A stretch of DNA of 64,000 bases from Streptomyces endocoffeicus (GTDB lineage Bacteria; Actinomycetota; Actinomycetes; Streptomycetales; Streptomycetaceae): contig NZ_JAERRG010000009.1 in the NCBI RefSeq assembly GCF_016741935.1, forward strand, positions 186,001 to 250,000. The letters are read 5' to 3'. Below, in pieces: positions 25,064-32,248 of this stretch. A model generated the notes under the pieces. It saw only the letters and a program-made list of their open reading frames with translations. It did no database searches and had not been told where the DNA came from. Position numbers and translations under genes: made by a program. Positions within the stretch are counted from its first letter, which is position 1; each line of letters starts with the position of its first letter.

Positions 25064-25329
25064 CAACAGCCTTTCAGCGCGGTGGCTCGGTCGCCGGTGC
25101 TGCTGGCACGCCCGGGGCGTGCCAGCAGCGGCGCAGCTTGCTTCTTCTTGTTCCAGTTGTCCCAGGTCGGGCGGTTGTCGAAGGGGACCGGGTTCTTGGC
25201 CCAGTTGTCCCACGTGGGCCGGTTGTCCCACGTCGCTTCAACGATCACCGGGGTCGGGACGTCGCGCGTGGCTATCAACTCCATCACGACGGGGGTGTCG
25301 GATGTGGCGAGTCGGTCCAGGATCTTCAT
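25063..25329 (-). CDS. Multi-cyclophane (triceptide-type) RiPP precursor peptide
   Basis: The ATG at 25329 overlaps the radical SAM stop (ATGA). In the 88 residues, 1-32 are a leader (MKILDRLATS, VVMELIATRD). The core holds two 12-residue repeats, WDNRPTWDNWAK (34-45) and FDNRPTWDNWNK (50-61), joined by NPVP. Each repeat has three aromatic-x-Asn/Lys tripeptides, six in all. Radical SAM/SPASM maturases join the aromatic ring to the beta-carbon of the third residue of such tripeptides. The layout matches actinobacterial multiple-cyclophane precursors (AmcA-like, from memory). The 27-residue tail after KKK is Ala/Arg-rich, ends in KGC and is encoded over a perfect hairpin. Confidence 0.85.
   Translation of the reverse strand: MKILDRLATSDTPVVMELIATRDVPTPVIVEATWDNRPTWDNWAKNPVPFDNRPTWDNWNKKKQAAPLLARPGRASSTGDRATALKGC
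25099..25129 (-). terminator. Perfect 15-bp hairpin inside the 3' end of the precursor gene
   Basis: GCTGCTGGCACGCCC (25099-25113) and GGGCGTGCCAGCAGC (25115-25129) are fully complementary around one base, an extremely stable stem. It lies in codons about 67-77 of the precursor, after the core and before the pentapeptide-repeat gene. It could act as an attenuator or processing site giving more precursor than downstream mRNA. Placement inside an ORF is odd. Confidence 0.7.
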
Positions 25330-26477
25330 GCAACAGCCTCCTTGGTTGCGAGCGTGGACAGGGCCGTGACCAGGGCCTGCCGGGAGACTCGGCAGTAGTT
25401 GGTCTCGGTGGTCGTGAGGTCGCCGTTCTCGAAGTAGCGGTTGGCGGCCTGGGCGCCGCGGCAGAAGTCGAAGAACTCGCATTCGGCCTGGCAGCGGTCC
25501 AGGCCGGTGAGAAAGTCGCGTACGTAACGCAGCCGGTGGGCATCACGGAGGATCTCGGGCAGGGGGCGGTCGAGGATGTTGCCAGCCACGAAGTCGCCGT
25601 ATTCGGGCGCCGCCGTGTCGGCGAGTTCTGGGGAGAGCAGGACCACGTCGCCCTTCCAGGAGATGGTGGGGATCGGGTCGAGGCGGCGCCCGTCCCACTC
25701 AGCTCTCTGGCCGGAGCGGATCAGATGGAGGTACTCGGCGAGGCGTTCGACTTCCCGGACCGCCGGGGCGCCAGGATGCTCGCGGGTCCAGGTGAGGGTG
25801 CGGCGCCAGAACTCCTCGGCCTGGACCGCGGTGGGCGGCTGCCGGTCGGTGTTGACCCCTTCGACCTCCTCGAGGTTGAAGCCCACCGAATGGCCACCCA
25901 GAGAGGTCAGGAACTCCAGCAGCTCCTCCGGCATCGCGATGCCCAGGGCGCCGACCACCGAGATGACGGAGAACGGGATGCCGTGCTCGCGCAGCTGCGA
26001 GATGCCGCGCAGGATCCGGTCGAAGGCGGGCTTGCCTCGCAGGTCGACGCGCTCGGCGTTCAAGGCGGCCGGGCCGTCGATGCTCACCCCGACGCGGACG
26101 TCGTCCGCGGCCAGCAGATCGCACCACGTCTCGGTGAGCAGCGTCGCGTTGGTCTGCACATAGTGGTGGACTCGGCCCGCCCGCCGTAGGGCCTCGAACG
26201 GCGCGAGCAGGGCGGCGAACTTCTGCTGGCCCACGGCGAGCGGCTCCCCACCGTGCCAGACGATGCCGATCGGATGACCGCTGTCGTCGAACTGGGCCAC
26301 CGCCTGCGCCAGGGCCTCGGCCACCTCCAGGGGCATCTGGTGCTTGAGCTTGCGAAACGGCAAGTAGCAGTACCGGCAGTCCAGATTGCACCAAGTCGTG
26401 GGCTGCACCACCACGGTCTGCGGGGCCGCAAACCGCTGCTGGTACCGGACACGCCACGGGGACAGGCGGGAGCGCAT
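25326..26477 (-). CDS. Radical SAM/SPASM cyclophane-forming peptide maturase
   Basis: The ATG at 26477 has AGGAGAGGA upstream and gives 383 residues. CNLDCRYC (Cys30, Cys34, Cys37) binds the SAM-cleaving 4Fe-4S cluster; WHGGEPL and VSIDGP are core radical SAM segments. The SPASM-like end has Cys329, Cys333, Cys339 and Cys362 around ANRYFENGDL and ETNYC, a pattern shared with triceptide maturases (NKYFE-G and ET-YC). It is expected to generate a radical on precursor side chains and form aromatic-to-Cbeta bonds at the W/F-x-N and W-x-K sites. It overlaps the precursor gene by 4 nt and opens the operon. Confidence 0.9.
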   Translation of the reverse strand: MRSRLSPWRVRYQQRFAAPQTVVVQPTTWCNLDCRYCYLPFRKLKHQMPLEVAEALAQAVAQFDDSGHPIGIVWHGGEPLAVGQQKFAALLAPFEALRRAGRVHHYVQTNATLLTETWCDLLAADDVRVGVSIDGPAALNAERVDLRGKPAFDRILRGISQLREHGIPFSVISVVGALGIAMPEELLEFLTSLGGHSVGFNLEEVEGVNTDRQPPTAVQAEEFWRRTLTWTREHPGAPAVREVERLAEYLHLIRSGQRAEWDGRRLDPIPTISWKGDVVLLSPELADTAAPEYGDFVAGNILDRPLPEILRDAHRLRYVRDFLTGLDRCQAECEFFDFCRGAQAANRYFENGDLTTTETNYCRVSRQALVTALSTLATKEAVA

Positions 26478-26575
26478 CGGGGTCCTCTCCTCGACGGACA
26501 GGGGCATCGCCGGCTGCGAGCGGGAGCCTTGGGCCGGGGATACGACCACGATCCGCCCGGCCGTGACGTGTACGC

Positions 26576-26648
26576 GATGACATCGTGCTGTCATCGCCGA
26601 TGACATGTCATCGGGTCGGCACTGACACCGCAGTGAAGTCGCTTCACT
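26576..26648. promoter_or_regulatory. Cluster of inverted repeats in the divergent RiPP/NUDIX promoter region
   Basis: Three elements are packed in 73 bp: GATGACA-6 nt-TGTCATC (26576-26595), the perfect palindrome GATGACATGTCATC (26599-26612), and AGTGAAG-TCG-CTTCACT (26632-26648). The first two contain four copies of the half-site GATGACA. They sit between the radical SAM start (26477) and the NUDIX start (26692) and probably bind one or two dimeric regulators. Confidence 0.65.
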
Positions 26649-26691
26649 TGCCCGGGAGTTCGGGTGGTTTCCTGTGGGCTATCGTGGCGGG

Positions 26692-27213
26692 GTGCCTCGC
26701 TCGATTCTGATCCACGACGGCCAGACCGCCCGCGACATCGGTCTGGTGTACTGCTGCTCGGGCTACCTCGTCGAGCGTGGCAAAGTGCTGCTTGTGCACC
26801 ACAACCGCTTCGACAAATGGGTTCCGCCGGGCGGTCATATCGAGCCCGGGGAGTCTTTCGCGGGCACGGCGGTGCGCGAGTTCAAGGAGGAGACCGGGCT
26901 GCTGGTGGAGGCGATCTCCAGCCAGCCGGCCATCCACCCGGCCGACCACAACGCCACTCCTGAGCCCGTGCCGTTCTATGTGGACATCGAGCGCGAAGGC
27001 TTCCCGACGCCGGCGCTGGTCCAGTTCTTCTACGTCCAGCGGCAGCCTGGCGCCATAGAGCAGGCTGTGGAGGCACAGCTCGAAGAGGTGCACGGGGCCG
27101 CCTGGTTCGGCCTGGAGGACCTCGACACCCTCAAGACCTTCGACCAGGTCCGTTCCCTGGCGCGGTTTGCCCTGCTGAACTACCCGGTGGCCGGGGAGCG
27201 CGCCCCGTCCTAG
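26692..27213 (+). CDS. NUDIX hydrolase
   Basis: Taken from the GTG at 26692 (MPRSILIHDG, 173 residues); a GTG at 26674 is in frame. The Nudix box GGHIEPGESFAGTAVREF followed by KEETGL fits G-x5-E-x7-R-E-x2-E-E-x-G, so metal binding and diphosphate hydrolysis are expected. The N-terminal ARDIGLVYCCSGYLV strand and C-terminal EVHGAAWFGLEDLDTL are usual. It is divergent from the RiPP genes across shared operators and converges on the terpene-cyclase-like gene with 8 bp between stops. Substrate unknown; it may clean up damaged or signalling nucleotides. Confidence 0.9.
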   Translation: MPRSILIHDGQTARDIGLVYCCSGYLVERGKVLLVHHNRFDKWVPPGGHIEPGESFAGTAVREFKEETGLLVEAISSQPAIHPADHNATPEPVPFYVDIEREGFPTPALVQFFYVQRQPGAIEQAVEAQLEEVHGAAWFGLEDLDTLKTFDQVRSLARFALLNYPVAGERAPS

Positions 27214-27221
27214 GCGGCGGC

Positions 27222-28676
27222 CTACCGCCCTGCGAGGCGATACCCGCTGGCCCCGTCCACCGTGCTGGCCAGCAGTAGCCGGGCCGGGGCGCCGCCGAAG
27301 GCCGTGGAGACGGCCTGGTTGAGGCGCTGAACGTACTTGGGCACCGAGGACGGGGCGACGTAGAGCTTCGCCGCGATCCGCTCGGTCGCCATTCCGGCCT
27401 CGGGGGCGTCGTACACGACCTTCACCACATCGAACAGGCGCTCCGACAGCTCACACGCCACACTTCCTTCGCTGTCGCGTACTCCGAGGAGGACGGTCCG
27501 GCCCGGACCGAGGGCGACATGGACGATGACCATCTCGGCCGCCGCCTCGCTCGCGTCCTCGGAGGTGGTGTCGGCAAGGTTCATCCGGGCCAGACGCTGC
27601 ATCGCTTCCTCGTAGGCCGACACCGTGTAGTACGCGGCCCTGATGGTGGCGCGCTTGCCCGAGGCTCCCGGCTCGTTCCACAGTCCCGCCTCCGGGTCCC
27701 ACAGATCGTTCATCAACTTCCACGCCTTGGCGAGGCGGGGCTCGCGCGGGCTCGCGCCGGCCCGGATGGCGGCCTGGGTGCACAGCGCGTACGCCATGTG
27801 CTCCCAGGCCGTGCCCTGCACGTCCTTGTCGTCCTCGACGAACTCCTCCCACCGGTGGTGGTTGTGCAGCAGCCACTGGCCGGCCTCGACGACCACGTCG
27901 GACAGCCGTTTCCGCTGCACCGGGCCGTGCACCCCGCCCGCCTCCCGCGGGACGTCCCGGTAGGCGGGCTCGCCGCCGGGCCCGGTTCCGGCACAGACGG
28001 CCGACAGCGCGAGCAGGCACAGCGCGGTCTTGCTCGGGCTCGGGTCGGTGTCGATGTAGGTACGCCATCCCCATGCCCCGCTGGGGCGCCGGTGGTAGAG
28101 CAGGCCGTGCACTCCGTGGTCGATCAGCGGTTCGACGCGCTCCAGCAGGCTGTTGGTCTCCACCCCGCCGGGTAAGAGGAATCCGGGGCCGAAGTCATGG
28201 AGGGTATCTCTGAGCTCGGCGAGCCGGTGCACCACCAAGGCGGTCTGGTGCAGTGAGGTGTCGTCGAGTCCGAGGACTTCGGGCCAGCCGTGGTCGACCT
28301 GGTGGTCCTCCAGCCAGCCGACGCACCAGGCCGCGGTCTCCGCGACGCCGTCGTGATGGAAGAAGCGAGGGTGGGACAGCAGTCCGGCCAGGCCGAAGGC
28401 GAAGAACCGGGTGTGCTCACCACGACCGCCTTTGGGCCGGGGCCGAGAGTGCTCCGGGATGGCGCCGGTAAGGAAGTCGAGCCCTTGGCGAACCGGCTGT
28501 CCGGAGATGCCGGCGGCCCGAAGAATCGGCAGGACTTCGCTGGTGTTGACGATCGACGAGACCGAGGTCAGGGTGAGGCCCCACCCGCCGTCGTACCCCT
28601 GGTTGCGCAGCAGGGTCCGGGCAGCCTCGCCCACCCTGGTCTCGAACGCCGCGAGCCCCACGTGCGCACGCTTCAT
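27222..28676 (-). CDS. Terpene-cyclase-fold (alpha/alpha-barrel) protein fused to a winged helix
   Basis: The ATG at 28676 (MKRAHVGLAAFE, upstream GGAGGCG) gives 484 residues. Residues about 10-390 show QW-like repeats of prenyltransferase/squalene-cyclase barrels: NQGYDGGWGL, DHGWPEVLGLDDTSLHQTAL, PSGAWGWRTYIDTD and EAGLWNEPG. LGLDDTS recalls but does not match the DxDD acid of class II cyclases. The last 75 residues (LSERLFDVVKVVYDAPEAGM, SSVPKYVQRLNQ) form a winged helix that ends YRLAGR, as in OmpR-like domains. A barrel ligand sensor joined to a DNA-binding domain is the simplest reading; catalysis is uncertain. Confidence 0.7.
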   Translation of the reverse strand: MKRAHVGLAAFETRVGEAARTLLRNQGYDGGWGLTLTSVSSIVNTSEVLPILRAAGISGQPVRQGLDFLTGAIPEHSRPRPKGGRGEHTRFFAFGLAGLLSHPRFFHHDGVAETAAWCVGWLEDHQVDHGWPEVLGLDDTSLHQTALVVHRLAELRDTLHDFGPGFLLPGGVETNSLLERVEPLIDHGVHGLLYHRRPSGAWGWRTYIDTDPSPSKTALCLLALSAVCAGTGPGGEPAYRDVPREAGGVHGPVQRKRLSDVVVEAGQWLLHNHHRWEEFVEDDKDVQGTAWEHMAYALCTQAAIRAGASPREPRLAKAWKLMNDLWDPEAGLWNEPGASGKRATIRAAYYTVSAYEEAMQRLARMNLADTTSEDASEAAAEMVIVHVALGPGRTVLLGVRDSEGSVACELSERLFDVVKVVYDAPEAGMATERIAAKLYVAPSSVPKYVQRLNQAVSTAFGGAPARLLLASTVDGASGYRLAGR

Positions 28677-28772
28677 GATTCGCCTCCGCCGCCGAACGAC
28701 CCGGACCGCTGGCCGGACCGTACCCAACTCGTCCGCTGCCGACGCGCGTTCAGGATCGAGACGCTACGGTGC

Positions 28773-28970
28773 ATGGTCATGAAGCCGTTCGTGCTCCAGC
28801 ATGCCCAGGACGTGTGGCCAGCAGGAGAAACCCTGCTCCACGTGTATCTCACCCCACGCGATCAGGACCGCGAGTTGGCAGCGCTCGTCGCCCGGGGACG
28901 GGAGGTCCTGCGGGAGTTTCCAATCACCTGCGTAGAAGACCGCTGGCTTCACATCACCGTCGACCAGATT
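28773..28970 (+). pseudogene. N-terminal fragment of a 2'-5' RNA ligase-superfamily protein
   Basis: The frame from ATG 28773 reads LLHVYLTPRDQDRELAALVA and FPITCVEDRWLHITVDQI; WLHITVDQI is the first H-x-T/S strand of the 2H phosphoesterase (2'-5' RNA ligase) fold. After about 66 residues homology stops and the next frame encodes a different protein. The second H-x-T motif is absent, so it cannot be active. Confidence 0.6.
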
Positions 28971-29386
28971 TCTGTCTGTTTCTCGCCGGTGGCATCACCG
29001 ATTGCCCCGACTGGCAGAAGACCGCGACGGCCGCGCTGGAAGATCTCGACGTTACGGTGTTCAACCCGCGCCGCAGCTCCTTTCCCAAGCACGACCTGAA
29101 CGCGGAAGCCGCCCAGGTCGGATGGGAGTACCAGCATCTGCGGCGCGCAGACCTCATGATGTTCTGGTTCCCTGAGTCGCCGACGAGCCACCAGCCCATC
29201 GCCTTGTACGAGCTGGGCATGGCCGCAGGTCAGGACGCGGATTTGGTGGTCGGCGCCGACGCCGGGTACGTGCGGCGTACGAACATGGTGGCTCAGCTCA
29301 GCCACGCGCGTGAGGGGCTTCACGTGCATTCCACACTGGCCGACACGATTGAGGCATGTCGCACAGCCATACGGGCCTCGCGATAA
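28970..29386 (+). pseudogene. Nucleoside 2-deoxyribosyltransferase-like domain lacking its own start
   Basis: Residues beginning FLAGGITDCPDWQKTA, then DVTVFNPRR, RRADLMMFWFPES and PIALYELGMAAG follow the nucleoside 2-deoxyribosyltransferase-like family (GGI near the start, catalytic-type Glu in YELG). No Met or RBS lies at the domain start; upstream is the ligase fragment in another frame. The 138-residue domain is complete apart from its first codons. A deletion that joined two genes explains it best. Translation from an upstream frame start at 28769 would add a nonsense N-terminus. Confidence 0.6.
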
Positions 29387-29418
29387 GCACAGGATGATTC
29401 TGATCACCGCTCTCGCCG

Positions 29419-29455
29419 CGGTCGGCGGCGGCTGGTTCCTGGCCGCCGCCGACCG
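29419..29455 (+). terminator. GC-rich terminator hairpin
   Basis: CGGTCGGCGGCGGC (29419-29432) and GCCGCCGCCGACCG (29442-29455) form a perfect 14-bp stem with a 9-nt loop, 33 bp after the stop at 29386. It probably terminates the chimeric transcript. Confidence 0.7.
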
Positions 29456-30894
29456 AGGACTCGCGAGGACTGCACGGACGGACACTCGGCAGGATCTGGT
29501 CAAGCTCGGCAGCGTCCGGGAATCTGATCCCCGACTACACCATCACGGGCCAACTTCCCTGACCGGGACCTCAGCTCAGCCTGCACCCGGCCGTGCTCAC
29601 CCTGCGTGTGCCTGTCTGCCTCGACTTCGGTAAACCCGACGCCAGCCTGTACCGCGTCGGCCACGCGGGAGGGAGCGGGCTGCGACCGCTGCTGTCATGA
29701 CACCACCGCGGCCACCTCCGCTTCTGGATCTCTTCGCACTCTCGACCACTCCTGCCGCGGTGGTCACCTTCCTGGGCTGGTGATAGCCGTTGCAGACCAC
29801 TGTCGGCGGCGGTGAATCTCACGGCCCCTGCACCGGCTGCGGCCCGCACTGCCTCACCTCCACGTATCCCACCGGGACAGTGGGCCTGCGACGCCTGCCT
29901 GCGCGCCGACCACACCGCTGTTGACAGCGGCCGGCTACGAGGTCGAGCAGATCGCCCGGCCGGTGCCCGCCGCCGGCAGGCACGCCCACGCCCTGTCGCC
30001 GGCCCGCCGTAGCGGGCCCCGCGCGTCACCGATCAGCGGTTCACGGCGATGGCCGCAGATCATGGGCATTCACCGACTCATGTCGTCGCCGCATTGCGGG
30101 AGATATTGAAACTCGGGCGCCGCATCCGGCCGAGAGGTCGCCGTGGTGCGGACGTGTGTAGCACCTAACGGGCACAGCCGGGCGCTGTGTGCACTGCCGT
30201 AAGACGACTACGGCCGAGAGTGCACTCCCGGACCCTGTGAAGGGGTCTGCGGTGCACACCCGAAAGATGATCCCGGGTAGTTGGTGCAGGGGTGTAATGG
30301 CAGTGTCATTCGACCACGCCTAGCGTTACACAAGTGAAGCCAGCCGGATCCCGACTCTCGAGGTGGAGAATGCTCCAGCCGAGCACGACCGCGCGCGTAC
30401 GGCCAGGACCACGGCCTGGAACGGGCTCGAGGGCCATCGGGAGGTACGACAGCCCCTTCCGTGAAGGCGTCACGCTGAGGACGACCGATCAGTCAAGCAT
30501 CGCGAGATAGGACGCCGCGCGCTTCCTGCAGCCATTCCATTCGCCGGCCCGCATGTGCCAACACTCGTTGTTCAGGCGCGCCGTCTGCATGAGGAACGCT
30601 AGGCAGCTCATGCCAGCTTCGAGGACTCAGATGCGGCCCACACCGTCCCCCAACCGAGCACCTGGGTGCCAGGAACATGGCGCGGGCACGTGAATCGTCA
30701 GTCACTCCCCCATCACGCCATCGCTGCACGCCAGCCGCGCCAGCTCACAGTGACATCAACACCTGTGTGCAGAGCCGTTACGCACGTCGCGCAACGCGAC
30801 ATCCCTGCCCAATAGGTCGACCACTCCTTCGAAGCAGGGTCAGCGTACCGGCCCCAAGGGACCGCCTTCCGACAGTCGCGACGTCTGGAGACTC
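29456..30894. other. About 1.4 kb without a convincing gene, upstream of the halogenation cassette
   Basis: Frames are short and conflicting. Around 29577-29699 the plus strand reads LHPAVLTLRVPVCLDFGKPD and ends LRPLLS, perhaps a gene end. Around 29930-30000 a short TAAGYEVEQIARPVPAAG stretch appears. A 46-residue frame with RBS-like AGGTGGAGA lies at 30370..30510. The stretch immediately before 30895 must carry the promoter of the P450 operon. No hairpin terminator or repeat stood out. Confidence 0.4.
30370..30510 (+). CDS. Candidate small ORF upstream of the P450/halogenase operon
   Basis: ATG at 30370 directly after AGGTGGAGA, 46 residues, basic (MLQPSTTARVRPGPRP, YDSPFREGVTLRTTDQSS). 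RBS spacing is tight. It has no Trp, so it is a poor fit for a substrate of a tryptophan halogenase, but small precursor genes commonly precede P450s in P450-modified RiPP clusters. It is listed so it can be checked. Confidence 0.2.
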   Translation: MLQPSTTARVRPGPRPGTGSRAIGRYDSPFREGVTLRTTDQSSIAR

Positions 30895-32208
30895 ATGGAA
30901 ACCCGACGCTCTTCTGGTTGTCCGTTTCGTTTTGATCCTGCTGGGCGGGATATTTCTGGTGAGGCCGAGCGTTTTCGGGCGGCGGGTCCCGCGCCGTTGG
31001 TCGTGATGCCGGGCGATGTTCTGGCGCGCGTGGTCGTGGATCTGCGTGTGGCGGTATGGCTGCTCAAACACCCGCAGATGTCCAAGGACCCGCGGCAGCA
31101 CTGGCCCGCCTACATGGAAGGGTGTATCCCGCGGAAGCGGGATCTGGGGAAGTGGGTCGAGACGCAGAACGCGCAGACCGCTTTCGGCCCCGACCACGCC
31201 CGACTGCGCCGACTGATCCAGCCGGCCTTCGCACCCCGCATCATCAACGCCCTCCAGTCCAAGATCGAGGAACTCACCTCCCGGCTCCTGGACGATCTGG
31301 AGACCACAGCACCCGGGGAGACAGTCGACCTGCGGGCCCGGTTCACCGGTCTCCTGCCGCACTTGGTGGCCACCGCCCTCCTGGGCGTGCCCGCCGAGAT
31401 GAGCGAACCCTTCCGCGACGCCCTCAATAAGGCCCTGTTCGCCACCAGCCTCCCCGAGGGCGAGAAGCAGGCGGCCGGCGAGGAGCTGGACCGGCTGCTC
31501 GCCGAGCTCGTCAAGATCAAACGCGCCGAGATCAAGCGCGCCGAGCAGGGAGAGGGGGAGGACGTCACCACCGCACTAATCCAGGCTCGTGATGATCAGA
31601 GCAACCCCGAGCTCCGCAAGCTCAGTGAGAAGGAACTCCACGGGAACATTCTGATGTTGCTGGTGGCCGCTTACGAGACCACGGTCAACCTCATCACTCA
31701 CGCCATCGCTGCTCTCCTCACCCATCTCGATCAGCTGGCCCTCGTACGCGACGGCGGCGCTGACTGGGATGACGTGGTGGAGGAGACCCTGCGCTACCAG
31801 GCACCTGTGGCGAACATGCTCCTGCGGTTCCCCACCGAGGACCTCTACCACGAGGAAAGCGGGGAGCGGTTCGAGAAGGGGGTGCCGGTCATCATGGGCT
31901 ACTTGGGTATAAACCGCGACCCCCACCAGCACGGCGAGACCGCGGACCAGTTCGACATCACCCGCCCCACACGCCACAAACACCTCGCCTTCGGCACCGG
32001 AGTACACAACTGCCCCGGAGCACGCCTGGCCAGGATGGAAGCCCGGACCGCCCTTACCGCGCTCTTCGACCGCTTCCCCCACCTCACCCTCGCCACCACC
32101 CCCGACCAACTCCACCCCCTCGAATCTTTCATCTCCAACGGCCACCAAACACTCCCCGTCATCTTGCAACCCCTCACAGGGGACAACGCAGTCGGCGAGC
32201 GCGCATAG
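30895..32208 (+). CDS. Cytochrome P450, CYP154-like
   Basis: A 437-residue P450 with upstream GGAGA. The N-terminal CPFRFDPAGRDISGEAERFR and MSKDPRQHWPAYMEG segments are characteristic of CYP154. The I helix reads VAAYETTVN (intact ET/T), ExxR is EETLRYQ, and the heme loop FGTGVHNCPGARLA places the axial Cys at about 373. It is the first gene of the halogenation cassette, 40 bp before a CYP157-like gene. CYP154/CYP157 pairs are usually found in conservons; here they sit with a tryptophan halogenase. CYP154 enzymes hydroxylate steroids or cross-link aromatic groups, so the substrate is open. Confidence 0.9.
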   Translation: METRRSSGCPFRFDPAGRDISGEAERFRAAGPAPLVVMPGDVLARVVVDLRVAVWLLKHPQMSKDPRQHWPAYMEGCIPRKRDLGKWVETQNAQTAFGPDHARLRRLIQPAFAPRIINALQSKIEELTSRLLDDLETTAPGETVDLRARFTGLLPHLVATALLGVPAEMSEPFRDALNKALFATSLPEGEKQAAGEELDRLLAELVKIKRAEIKRAEQGEGEDVTTALIQARDDQSNPELRKLSEKELHGNILMLLVAAYETTVNLITHAIAALLTHLDQLALVRDGGADWDDVVEETLRYQAPVANMLLRFPTEDLYHEESGERFEKGVPVIMGYLGINRDPHQHGETADQFDITRPTRHKHLAFGTGVHNCPGARLARMEARTALTALFDRFPHLTLATTPDQLHPLESFISNGHQTLPVILQPLTGDNAVGERA

Positions 32209-32248
32209 CTACCCGCCACCTTCTACGCACCCGGAGAGCAACCACCTC

